A stretch of 64,000 nucleotides of DNA from Pleodorina starrii (Eukaryota; Chlorophyta; Chlorophyceae; Chlamydomonadales; Volvocaceae): contig BRXU01000005.1 of NCBI GenBank assembly GCA_030267565.1, positions 4,981,001 through 5,045,000 of the forward strand, written 5' to 3'. The notes below the pieces were generated by a model that worked only from the letters and a program-made list of their open reading frames with translations, was not told the DNA's origin and did no database searches. The position numbers and the translations under genes were made by a program. Of the stretch, positions 11,201 through 21,900 are shown one piece after another. Each line of letters opens with the position of its first letter. Position 1 is the stretch's first letter.

Positions 11201-14200
11201 ACCGCCACACCACCGCCGCTGTGCTCCGCTCACTCACACTCACACCCTCACTCACACCCACACTCTCACTCACCGAACATGGGCCGCTCCGGCAGCAGCG
11301 CCTCCGCCCGGAACGTGACCGCCCCGCGCGGGCCCAGGGGAACGCCACCCGGCGGGCCGCCCTCCTCCGGTTCCCCACCCAGGGGCATCCGGAACACAGA
11401 CGCCAGCAACTTCTTCCGGTCCTGAGGTAGGGCGCAGAGGTAGGGCGCCAGAGGGCCTTATGAGAAAGCGCGCCGAAACCAGTGACGGTTTGAAATTTCC
11501 GATACGGTACCCAAATGACAGCCACCAGCCGCGGCCCTGGGTTTCCTTTGACGACGACGTCGTGTGCCAGCAAGGCCCCCCGCGCGCCAACCAACACATC
11601 AGTTGAGACCCCACTTTACCCGCAGCGGAAGGTGCACCACGGATGTGTCCCGGAGGTACAGGATGTCGAAGGCGACGTAGAGCACCTCCAGATCCGCGGC
11701 GGTGGGGCAGCGCGGGGGGCCGTCGTCCCCGTCCACCGCCGCGAGCGCGTCCTGGGATGGGATGGGATGGGATGGGATGGGATGGGATGGGATGGGATGG
11801 GATGGGATGGGATGGGATGGGATGGGATGGGATGGGATGGGATGGGATGGGATGGGATGGGGACGGGATGTCAGCAAAGCGGAAAAACAGAGATGGAGGT
11901 AACGCCGAGACACATCACGGAAGACGCTCAGGGCCGCGATCCGGGAATCGGGGAATCGGGTGCAGCTGCAATAATGGGCATTATGCCCTTGACGGCTGGG
12001 GAAACGACAGGAGTTGCGTAGCGCGGGGTTGGTTCGGGCAGCCGAATCCGGTCGCGCGAGGCACAGCGCGGCGGCGCAAAACGCGGGGCCACACGAGCCG
12101 CTCACCCTGCCGAACACAGGCGCCTGTGGCTCCAGGCCCTCCGCCGCCGCCCTGATGGCGGCCTCAAGCATGCCGAAGGGCTCAAAGCGGCGCCTGCGCG
12201 TGTTAAGGACGACCGGCGGGCATGAAACCAGGAATCACACGCCTGACGCCGAAAGAGGGGTGTCCCACGAGGAGGGTGGCTACATTCGGTGTCAAGGAGT
12301 AACTGCAAATGTACATCCCGAGTCGGCAGCTGCTGGTGATCGCAGGTATCGCACTTCGCCCTGCGCCGTGCATCCATGGAAGGTGGGGATTCTGCCGTGT
12401 CATCACGGTATTGTAGTGCAGGAAACGACACGAACCGCTCCGAAACCGACAGCCTACGTAAAACGAACCCCTGAAAACACAATTACACACACTCTCAGAC
12501 ACGCACCGCGTCTTGTTCCATACCAGCATCTCGCCGTCGAGCACAACACGCGGCAGGCACCCGCGCGGCTGCGGCTCGGCCCCCGGCGCCGCAGCCGAGC
12601 GTGCGCCGGCGCCGGAGCCGCCCGGTGCTGCCGGTTGCCCGGTGGCCTCAGGCCGCAGAAACTGCGCAATCGCGTCGTCCAGGACACAAAAGCTGGAGCG
12701 CGGGCCGTGGTCCTTGACGTTGCGGCTAAAGTAGCGGATGGCCCCGCCGCCGCCGGCGGCGTCCCCCGTGACGTGCAGCTGCAGCGCGAATGGACACCAC
12801 ACTGCGCGTTTCCTTAGGGGCTTCAGACACGGAGGCTCGTCGAAACTCCTCAGCCCTTACGTACTCATCTCATCTCTACGTGCTCATCCCTAAGTACTCT
12901 CATCCATTCGTACTACGATTCGTTCATCGCTTTACATGCCATTCCAGCGAGCTCTTCCAATGCCTGCCTGCAAGCTGCCGCAGCCCCCACACACCTGGAT
13001 CCGCCAGCCGTCAAACTTGGTCTCAACCAGGAACGGCCGGCCGCTCATGCACCCGGCCGCCGCCTGGGGCCCACCGCCGACCCGGTCCGCCAGCTGCGGC
13101 GCGACGTTGAGGCCGGGCTCCACATCCTGCCCCCAACAGCCCAGGAGGTGCAGCCGGGGACCGGGGGAAGCAGCCGCCGGTGACGCACTGAGCGCGCGCT
13201 GCGGTCGCCTCACACACACATACAGTTTGGCCAGCGCCCTTCACAGACGCGCCATGACGCATTTGGACATAGTCAATGCCGAACCCACGGACAGGTACAG
13301 CTGCCCGCTGCGGTAGGGAGCGAACCGGCGCCGCTTCGCTGTCGAGAACCAGGACTCCTTTATTCGACGTTATTCGAAGACCACAGGCCGCCCGTTGCCA
13401 GGTTGAAATGAGCGTTTCGACCTTTTGTCCTTTCCCACCTCTTTCCGGGGCTACCTTGCTCCCATGTGGGCCTCCCATGCTGCCCCCCAACCCACCCATC
13501 CACCCACCCCTACGTCGCGGCACGGCGCACGCCCTCCGTCACCCAACACACACATGCAACACACATGCCACATACATGTAGCACACAGCACACAGCAACG
13601 CACCCGCCGCCTCCAGATGCTGCCCGGGCGGCACAGCTCGTCCAGCACCAGCCGCAGGTCGGAGCAGGAGTTGAAGGCGTCGTGCGCATCGGGGTGGAAC
13701 GCATTCAGCAGCGCCTTGTTGCCAAGGCCAAGCTGTAGCGCGGGGCCAGGGGCCGGGGCCGATCGCTGGAATGCAGCAGAGAATGAGGTTGCGATTGCTG
13801 ACCGGCCTAGCAGGTTCGGTAGCACGGCTTTGTGCAGGCAGGCAGGTGTGCTGGGGGGCGTCCAGGCTTCGACCCGTCGAGCCCCGTTTGCTGGCTGCTG
13901 TTCATCAACCGCGAGCCGAGTCCTGTCCCCCTGGGAGCCGCAGAGCCACGGCCGGATTCCGCCAGTGCTTTTCACAGCACGTCTGTCGCCGCGTCAAACA
14001 GCGACGCGTTCTTAGCGAGAGAGTCGGAGGCCGGAAACCCTAAGCCCCTGGGCTTCGGATGGCGCAAGTGGGGAACCATCGGGGCGCAAGCCCCCCTGCG
14101 TTTCATGCGCGCGCGCGCATGACCCAGCGCGAGGTATGGCGCTCAGCGCACAACTCGTTGCATGGAGCCCGGAGTTGCAAGCCTAAAACCCTAAAACCCT

Positions 14201-16328
14201 CGCCCCGCTCGCACCGCCGCCTGCGCTGGGCGACCGCCCCGCACCTCCCGCACCCCACACACCCCACGCACCGGGAGCTCTTCTCGCAACACGATGCAGA
14301 TGAGCCACCAGGCGGCACGCGGCGTGCAGCGCCGCAGCAGGCCCCCCAGCACCGCCGCCTGCTGCTGCTGCGCCGTGGCGCTCCTGCCCCTCAGTGCCGC
14401 CGCTCGCGAGTGCTCGTCGTCGTCGTCGGGCTGGTGCTGGTGGGCGGCGGCACCGACCGCCCCACTTGCGATGGCCGCAAGCTGGTCCAGCGCGGCGTTT
14501 ACCTGGGCGGGCGGGCGGATGGGTGAAGGCACCGTCCCGTCGCGTGACCCCAAAGCAGCAAGAGGAAGAGGGAAGGCGGGGGGTTGACGCAACATGTTCA
14601 CATTTTGCGGCGGCCGCGTCCCCTGTCCAGCCAGAGATGACACAGAATGTCGGGTCACGGTGTCCTCGTTCGTTGGGTGCGGCCTAGTTGAGGTCGCGGG
14701 GCACCGTGCGGCACCCATGAGACAAGGGCCCAGGAAGCAGTGCCGGGACTGCACGTGCCAGGCAGCAGTGAGAAAGGCAGGCGATCGAGCAGGCAAGCGA
14801 GCTGCTGCACCGGCATGGGGTGCGGTGCGGTGGCCCAAGGTCCCCCGATCAGATCCGGTCAGGAGCAAGCGAGCGAGATGTGGGTCCCTTCAGCGCAATG
14901 ACATGACCGGATCCGCTTGCTTGCTCGATCTCCATCTCGCCCCAACGTGGGTCGCTTCAGCGCAATGGTGGTGGTGGCTTGCTGCTGCACACACACCGCA
15001 TGGCCTTCGCGCAGGAGCCAGTGCGAGTAGTCACGCTCGGTGAGTGCACGATCGAAACGCCGGCGGGGCAGCTGGCGACGCACCTGGCCCACGGTGAGGG
15101 TGTCGCTCTCAGGGGGGATGCTGGCTGGGCAGTAATGGTCCAGCAGCACCTGCGGGATGGGTGAGTGGGGGCAAGTGCGTGGGTGGGTCAGTGGGCGGGG
15201 CCGCGCACGCGTCAAGTTGCTTATGGGTTATGGCTGCAGCTCCGGCTCCGCTGTGGCCTCAATGCGGGGAGCCCAGAGCGCCGGCGGCGTCCCAAACACA
15301 GTCAACCACGCAGGTGAAGGCTGAGAGATCGCTCTGAGCGTCCGGGCATCCGTTGCAAAGTCGGTCGAGTCACCCTTCGGGATCTCCCTCGGGAATCTCC
15401 CTTGCGGTTTCGTGGGCCACGCGGACCTTTTGCATGACGGTCGGGAACTTGGATTTCGTCTGGTGCGCCAGCCGCATCCAATCTTTCGCCGCTTCGGCGC
15501 GTTGTCGGCAGGCGCCCAGCGCGGTGGCGAGCAGCCCCGCAAACCGCTTTTCCTGAAGCCACACGAGAAGGTACGAGAAGGTGCCCGCTGAAACAACAAC
15601 GTAGGATGGAGTTGGCTCGCAAGAGGCCAGCCAGGGCCCTGATGCGGGGGGAAACCCGAGTCCACGCGGAGTGTCTGTCAACAAGCGCAACAAGCCCGGC
15701 GCAACAGCCCAACAAGGCCCGGCGTATCCCCGGCTACGATTCCCGAGATGCGCTCGGGTGGGTGCAGTTTGCGGATCCTGATGTCCAGGCGGTGGCAACT
15801 GGCTAAAGGCCAGTTGGGTCTCTTGTACCGTACCTTGATTCCAAAATAGCCGCGTGTGAAGTCGTGCTGGCCGTGCAGGAACGGGGACCAGTGGACGGGG
15901 TGCGGATTGGGTCGGCAAGGGGACACTGGCAACGAGCGCAGGGTGAGAGCGCTGCAACGCAAGCAGGGATGTTACCTTGGGGAGCAGCAGACGGAAAAGC
16001 TGGAGCAAGTCATCGCCATCCGTTCGAGGTACCTCCACAGAGAAGAAACGCCGGATCCGTGCAACCTGCGGGAGGCAGATGCCCGTCGACGTAGAGCGGT
16101 GCACATGGGAAGCATTGGAAGCGACGCTCGAGCCGAACATACCTTTCGCTTGTGCAGCTTTCCATAACTTGCAATGCTCTCGAGTACATTCACTACCGTG
16201 CTAAAGCGAAGTTCGGCAGCACGGGCTGGCAATGCCTTTAACAACTTTAGGTTTGTGCTCTCTTTGTCAAGCTGCTGTAACGCTGAGCGCATGTCGTTAT
16301 GCATACTGGCCGCGCATTGTGGCGCCAT
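1642..16328 (-). CDS. LIG4: DNA ligase IV, 24 exons
   Basis: ATP-dependent ligase that seals double-strand breaks in nuclear non-homologous end joining, normally with XRCC4. Exons: 16143-16328, 15976-16065, 15834-15866, 15427-15552, 15084-15149, 14272-14502, 13604-13732, 12995-13126, 12507-12778, 12106-12193, 11620-11751, 11274-11421, 11097-11115 (tentative 19-nt microexon), 10608-10668, 9687-9835, 9151-9240, 8631-8838, 7861-8092 (donor tentative), 7462-7604, 6933-7067, 6402-6524, 5758-6043, 4165-5366, 1642-3790. Phases agree throughout if one G of the 5249-5256 run is ignored, giving about 2142 residues. Seen motifs: YFGIKE, FHPDAHDAFN, motif I ETKFDG (adenylated Lys near residue 325), III LDGEMLVWN, IIIa VAFDILYL, IV EEGIVVK, V TWIKIKPDY, VI TRFPRITRIRVDK, BRCT1 ending RPDWLEDCY, linker DAYGDPYYE, then BRCT2. 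The start is the first ATG of the exon; ATGs at codons 9 and 13 are alternatives. Much longer than the usual ~900-1200 residues because of low-complexity insertions. Confidence 0.92.
4165..5366 (-). other. LIG4: LIG4 BRCT2 exon with a one-base frame break
   Basis: Entering from the upstream exon in phase 1, the frame reads LLHWLDAEMRAV ... TGLHRVF, the expected start of BRCT2. It then meets eight consecutive G (plus-strand C run 5249-5256). The expected continuation GAVVLLLD, and all later BRCT-like text such as LQELRLAVLRGG and SPAVTHVVLYDG, lies one frame over. With seven G the exon also ends in phase 2, which the next acceptor needs. This is either an assembly/sequencing insertion or a real frameshift allele. 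The second half is Ser/acidic rich (GLSDSEGEAEDDDDGED). Confidence 0.8.
9858..10396. repeat. 36-bp minisatellite, about 15 copies, in a LIG4 intron
   Basis: The unit contains GTGAGTGCGAATGAATCTCC and AAACGGCACGTCATGT. Fifteen AAACGGCAC cores are counted; two adjacent units carry GATGGCG instead of GAGTGCG, and two others have GTCATCATG, one base longer. It sits between the exon ending 10608 and the exon starting 9835, immediately upstream of that acceptor on the gene strand. It produces long spurious open frames in several registers. Confidence 0.95.
10882..10909. repeat. Perfect 12-bp hairpin in a LIG4 intron
   Basis: AAGGGAGAGAGC and GCTCTCTCCCTT flank a 4-base loop (TAAG). The intron lies between the 10608 exon and the tentative microexon. 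No role is implied. Confidence 0.8.
11752..11862. repeat. (GGGAT)n pentanucleotide forming a LIG4 splice acceptor
   Basis: About 21 uninterrupted copies of GGGAT lie on the plus strand. On the gene strand this is (ATCCC)n, and the last unit runs straight into CCCAG/GACGCG, so the array itself supplies the polypyrimidine tract and the AG of the acceptor of exon 11620-11751. Confidence 0.9.
14182..14200. repeat. Interstitial telomere-type repeat
   Basis: CCTAAAACCCTAAAACCCT is more than two units of CCCTAAAA, the complement of the TTTTAGGG telomere repeat known from Chlamydomonas and Volvox. It lies in a LIG4 intron. Another 1.5-copy match (GGGTTTTAGGG) lies near 36165. It supports the taxonomic assignment. 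Confidence 0.7.
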
Positions 16329-16671
16329 AGTAGTATGGCAATGTCGAATAATCGAATACCAATCAAGTTCACGTTACCGTATCGTGCTGTGCGTGCTTCG
16401 CTCCGAAGCACCATTCGTACCTTTTTATTCGGGTCTTGAGCTTACCTCCTGGACACGTAACCGTTGTCACCCACAAGGGTATACGTTCATATAGTTGGAA
16501 AGAATCTGCATTAAGCAGACTGTGGAGTACAAATGGGGCACCATGCTGCGTTGACGGTCAGCTCGAACTGCAGCGCGCCTTGATGAACCTTAGTCGAGGC
16601 TGCACTAGCTTGCGTTCGTGAAGAATTAGGGTTGAAAGAAATGGCGGGTCGGAGAAGATGATTGAGGTAAA

Positions 16672-16905
16672 CTACGGGTAAGGCAGGCCGCGGCCTTGTT
16701 CATACGTACTCCTTGTGTGCACCAGGTTCCCTGAAGGGATCAGTCCCCTATGATTATTATGTTTTCTGTTATCGAGTGCAACGCACATCAGTTGAACCTG
16801 GATGCCGGGAGGCAGTTTGAATTGCGCGCGCTCCAACTCGCCTCCAAGATCGTTCCATTGTTGTGTCCCTCCCGCCAGGTGGATGCGTACTTGCGCGGCA
16901 GTCAC
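16672..16905 (-). CDS. Possible coding exon, unidentified
   Basis: The minus frame reads through an ordered, non-repetitive peptide (TAAQVRIHLAGG, QWNDLGGELERAQF, IQVQLMCVALDN) and extends upstream to about 16960 (VVVRDKNDIGSASG). It does not match a family I know and has no clear start or splice partners. It may belong with the duplicated piece at 17.2-17.6 kb as remains of one gene. It overlaps part of the plus-strand fragment at 16927, so at most one is real at the overlap. Confidence 0.25.
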   Translation of the reverse strand: MTAAQVRIHLAGGTQQWNDLGGELERAQFKLPPGIQVQLMCVALDNRKHNNHRGLIPSGNLVHTRSTYEQGRGLPYP

Positions 16906-16926
16906 GAATGGGTGGCCAGACGCTGA

Positions 16927-17130
16927 GCCGATATCGTTTTTGTCACGTACTACGACCTCCGGGGCTTGAACCTGGTGTACAGCCTAGATATGCCGCCCGA
17001 GCACACGTTTGATTACTTCAACGCCCAACAATTTGAGACCGTGGGGAATTTGGACCCCGTGCGGGGGGCGTACAGCCTGCAGTGCAAGAAGGGGCAAGCA
17101 TGGTTTGTGCTCGCGTCACCTGCAACGTGA
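16927..17130 (+). CDS. Possible coding fragment, unidentified
   Basis: A 67-codon plus-strand frame opens after a TGA and reads ADIVFVTYYDLRGLNLV ... FETVGNLDPVRGAYSL ... KKGQAWFVLASPAT before a stop. Composition is that of a globular protein, not a shadow of a repeat, but there is no ATG at its beginning and no recognised domain. It lies just upstream of the inverted duplication. Confidence 0.3.
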   Translation, partial: ADIVFVTYYDLRGLNLVYSLDMPPEHTFDYFNAQQFETVGNLDPVRGAYSLQCKKGQAWFVLASPAT

Positions 17131-17190
17131 CGGCCAGCTGCGGCGCTCTCTCGCCTCGGAATCGGGACCCGAGCGCATCATGGATCTACG

Positions 17191-17576
17191 GCTGAACATC
17201 ATCACGCAGCGGGGAATGGTGCACATCATACTGCTTTTCCGGGACGGGGGCATATTTGCAACACTGAATTTGCAGCGTGAGAGGGAACACAAGACCGCCG
17301 TCGCATAGGTAAGCGTATGACTGAGTGTGGGGTACAGACATCGAGTTTTATCAGTGAGGGTGGTGCCTGTGGGAAACGTGTACGAAAGGTATCTCACCCT
17401 CACTGAAAAAACTCGATGTCTGTATCCCCTCCAAAGGACACTCAGTCATACGCTTACCTGTGCGACGGCGGTCTTGTGTTCCCGCTCACGCTGCAAATTC
17501 AGTGTTGCAAATATGACCCCGTCCCGGAAGAGCAGTATGGTGTGCACCATTCCCCGCTGCGTGATGATGTTCAGCC
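17191..17576. repeat. Inverted duplication of an exon-like segment
   Basis: A roughly 170-185-bp segment is present as two inverted arms around a spacer of about 30 bases near 17365-17392. Each arm, read outside-in, encodes LNIITQRGMVH-(I/T)-ILLFRD followed by FATLNLQREREHKTAVA and then a GTAAGC donor-like site. In the plus-strand arm the last codon before GTAAGC is TAG where the minus-strand arm has CAG. The inner stems (TACAGACATCGAG ... CTCGATGTCTGTA) pair with one mismatch. The transcript of either strand would fold into a long hairpin. Confidence 0.85.
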
Positions 17577-18988
17577 CCATGCAGGTTAATCGCCGCTTCA
17601 CGGACAGCCCTGTCGCCACGCTAGGGGCCAAGGCGCCCGCAATAACGCCGAAATAACGTGCATACCTCCATACGGCATGTACGACTGCAGCATGTGGGCC
17701 TTCGCCGTACTTTGACTGGCCACGTATGTACGTTACTGTCTGCATACGTTTGCCTTGTACGTCCCCGTCCAAACCGTATTACGAGATAGCGGCACATTGA
17801 TACCCATCGGCTGGGATCGGTGCTGTGTTTTGTGTGCCCGCTTCATCGGGGTCGCACGGCCTCTTGTCCCTGGCCTCGAGCGCGCAGCGCGGCAACTGCC
17901 ACCTCAAACGAGGTTTTCTAAAATTGTAACGTGCGGCCATGGATGCCCGCAAACCTCTACGCTACATTCAGCGGCAAGTATGGGCGAGCCCCTGTTGCTG
18001 TTTACGTAGCAGATCAGGTTTCCTATTAAGGTGGCTGGCGGCAACGGGGCAGTGGTAAGAGGGTCGAAAGGGTCGCAGCCCTGAACGGGTGTGCGGCGAC
18101 TCGCTGACGAAGGTATGGGAAGTCGGGCAAGGGGCGAAATGAGACTCGAATGGTTAGCGGGGCTGGGTGCAGCGCCGCATCAGATCTGTCGTCGGCCCCG
18201 CGTCCTCGAAGCTGGATGTGCATGTATGGCAATAACAACGCGAAGCGCACTGCAACGCACCGCTGAACAAATGTAGGCGGGCTGAATAAGAGAGTGTTGT
18301 GGTTCGGTTTCACCCGTGACACCCGTGACAGGGTTGTCTCGCCGTACCCCAGCAAGCACCCCCTTCGCAGCACCCTCGAAGCTGTTTGTGCGCCTGGAAA
18401 ACATACGATGTCCTTTCCGTCTGAGTCTATGGAACGATAATGAGTCAATTCTCTAGTGTCTATCGCAGACCAAGATCCTCGAGACCAATGCCTTTCAGAC
18501 GAGAGTCTTGGTGCCATTGCACTCCAATGCTTTGTTATGTTTATCAGGTACTCTCACGGCGCATTACCGGCCTCGCAGCGTCCTCCCCAGTCGCGACTGC
18601 CCTGAAAGCAAGGTACACGTTTTCAAGGGACGCGGCAGCAAACATTTGTTGCTCGGGGTAATATATAGCGGGGGCAATGCATTGCATGGTTAATTGCGCG
18701 TGTAGTATATTTCAGTTGTCGACGGTTGGTGCCTTGGGATGGCTTTGGACGCAACTTGATCCAAATCAACCGATACGCGCACGACCACTGTACAATAATG
18801 GGCATTCTTTCTGGCTAATGGCGTGCGTGCAACGAAGTGTTTTGGGGTCATCATCGTTTGAGACTCGCTTATGGTGCCGGTTCAGTCCGTCTGGAGCAAA
18901 AAAGTAGGTCAATCGTTTCGATGGAGCGTCTTCTGAGCATTATTTTCTCGCTTACGGCGGGCTCGACGACGTTTGCCTGTCCATGCAG

Positions 18989-21900
18989 TGGGAACTGAAT
19001 TTCAAGGTTCAGGTGTCATCGACTTGGATTCCTGGGACTTAGGCGACCTCGACAGCCTCTTGAATGATAGTGGGGACGACTTCCCGAGCGTGCTGCTGGA
19101 GGAGGGTTCCGAGAGAAGGCTGGGTGGCGGGGCCGTCCAGTCTGAACCCGAGCCTGACCCCGACCTCGAGTTCGCAGGAGCGCCACGACAGCAGCTCCAC
19201 CATGCGCAGCATCAGCAGCAACCACCGCCACAGGAGCCGCAGTTGCAGAGTCAGGGGCAACCCCAAGTGGCAGCAGCAGCTGCCTCGCCACCGCCGGAGA
19301 CCCCGCTTTGGAGGCCCCTTCCGCGTAGTGGTGCGGCAGCCGCAGGGGAGGATGGCTCGGCGGCAGGTGCGCACGCAGCACTGGCAACACAACGGGTAGA
19401 CAGCACGGGGCACCCCTCTCCACCGGAGCACGAAGCCATCCTTCTGGATTGGTGGCGTGAGGCGGCCAGCGCAGAGGACCCAACGGCCGGCAGGGATTTC
19501 TGGTTGCGGCAGCAGGCGGGAGACCAGGGCTCTCGGACCTGCCGAGAAGGGCACGATGCCTGGTGGGCCGGTCCTCAGGCCAGGGTGCTTCCGAGGGATC
19601 TGCTGGAGGAGTTCTGGCCCAGTAGCAACGGCGGCGGCAGTAGTGTCAGCCACACAGCTGGCAGCAGCGCTGCTACCAGCAGCGGTAACGGCGGCGCGGC
19701 TGGGCATGGGGCCAACTCCGCTCGGTGTCCGGGACTGAAGTTCATGGGTCCGGCGCAGCCAAACCTCTTCGTCAAGAAGATCGGCATGGAGGGCACCGGC
19801 GGCCGCAAGACCCGGTATGCACGTCCACTGTTGGGGACAGCTGCTGCTGCTGCTGGGTCAGATCAGCAGCAGCGGCATGGCTGCCACAGTGGTGGTGCTG
19901 GTTCAGCTAGCACCAACACCGTGGAGTTGTTCGTTGTCGACAAGTACAGCTACACAGCAAAGCAGTGGGGCCTTACGGTGTACAAGCAGATGCTTGCGGA
20001 ACTCATAGGTCCAGTCGATGAGGCCGCTTACATTGAGTCGCAGCAGAGCAACATGGCGAGGAAAGGACGCTACCCGGTCAACGAGTGGGCGACGGATAAT
20101 TTTCAGGTCAAGGACAGCGAGAAGGCCTACGTCAAGCTGAGGTGGAGGAGCTGGTGGCCCGCCCTGTAAGTGCGCATTGGCACGGCGTTGGGTGGGCCCC
20201 TGTTGTGCTGTGCGTGGATCGAGGCGGCAAGGCCGGCAACGCGCAAAAGGCATGACACAAACAGAGGATCAATCCATGCATTCTTGCTGCTGCCGTATGC
20301 TGTATGTACGTGCTTTCATGGGTGTTAGCGTTTGCTACGAAGATATTACTGCTGGTTCACCATGCGTCTTGACAGCTGAGGAGTCTCATGCATATACGTA
20401 TGCGCCCCGCATGTACCTATGCAGGTATACCGTAAAAGCAACCGAGTCTGCACCCTCGAGGTCGCAGCGGCGTGCTGCCACCGCCGCGAACGCCTCATCT
20501 CCCGCCGCAGCTGCCCCCGCGGGGCCGTCGCTGGCCGGCAACGGCGGGGCGGCGGCCGCGCTGCTGGCTTCTGCACTGGAGGCCCTCCTCGGCGGCCACC
20601 AGAGCTTTCAGCAACAGCAGGGGCCGTGCATGAACCATGTTTCGAGCATCCAGCCGGTTGCTGCTGACCCGTCGACTGCTGGCTCCAGCAGCCTGCCATG
20701 GCAGGGGCACCATTCTCAGTCGTTGCCGTGGACATCGATGCCGGCACAGCCGCCACAACCGCCCCAGCTGCCCCAGGTGCAAACAGCCTCCTATCAGCCG
20801 CAATCGGTCCAGCAGCAGGGCCCCCTGTCGCCGCCGTGGCTGCCGCCGCCGCCGCCACTGCAGCAGCAGCAGCAGCAGCTGCCGCCTCCGGGTCATCATC
20901 AACAGCAGCTGCAACCGACTGTGGGGATGCAAGACCTGTTGTACCGCGCCACCCTGACGGAAACATCCACGTCCGCGATGATGGCAGCTCCATGGCTCCA
21001 TGGGCAGCAGGGACACGAGCTGCTGCTGCTGCTTGAAACTCAGCCGCCGCCGCTGCCGCTGTCACAGCATCAGCAGCAGCTGTCACCGCAGCAGCAGCTG
21101 TCGCTGTCGCTTTCACCGCAGCAGCAGCTGCAGCTGTCGCTGTCACCGCAGCAGCAGCTGCAGCTGTCGCTGTCACCGCAGCAGCAGCAGCTGCTGCCGC
21201 TGCCACAACAGCAGCAGCCATCGCTCTTGCAGCAGCAGGCTCAGGATTGCAGCCCCAAAACAAGGCCTCCGGTGCTGCAGCACACCCCAATGCCACTGCA
21301 GCAGCCGGGGACGAGCGCCATCGGCTTCCCTCCCATTGCTGTGGCTCCCCCACATGATTGGCACCAGCCGCCGCCGCCGCAGCAGGTCGACCAGTTGGAG
21401 GCACACGCGGCCCTCACCGCCGCTCAGCCGCCCGCAGACGGCCTCGATGCGAGCACCGCAGTTCCGGCAGGCAGCCCGCCACCGAGCGGGGGCGTCATCG
21501 CCGCTGGCGGCGGTGGAGTAATAATGGCGAGCCACGCTAGAAGCAGCACCACGGCCGGCACGGACGCCGCCGCGGCGGGGCCGAGCAGCAGTGTCGCTCT
21601 CCCTGGGGCAGAATTCCCGAAGGAAGTGCAGGAAGCTGGTGCTGCAGCACGCCATTCAAAGAGGGCCCAGGAGGCCGATTTGGCAGCCCCTGACAGGCAG
21701 CTGGCGGCGGCTGGTCAACGGCAGAGCCGTGTTCGTGATAGGCGGTCTGTTGTTGCCGGCGTGGAGGCGGACGCTTCGGGGCCGTCAACAGCGGCAGGAG
21801 TGGAGGCAGAGGACGCGGCGGAAGGCGAGGCGGTGATGCAGATGAGGGAGAAGGCACATGCGCGCGTCGGTGCGATCGAGGAGCTCCTGCCGTTGTGCCT

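Noticed and set aside
11515..12171. Frames repeating GMGWDGMGWD and its antisense
   Set aside because: Translation of the (GGGAT)n microsatellite.
20346..21404. Ala/Thr-rich minus-strand frame of 352 codons
   Set aside because: Antisense of the CAG/CTG repeats in the Gln-rich exon, whose sense frame joins neighbouring exons in phase.
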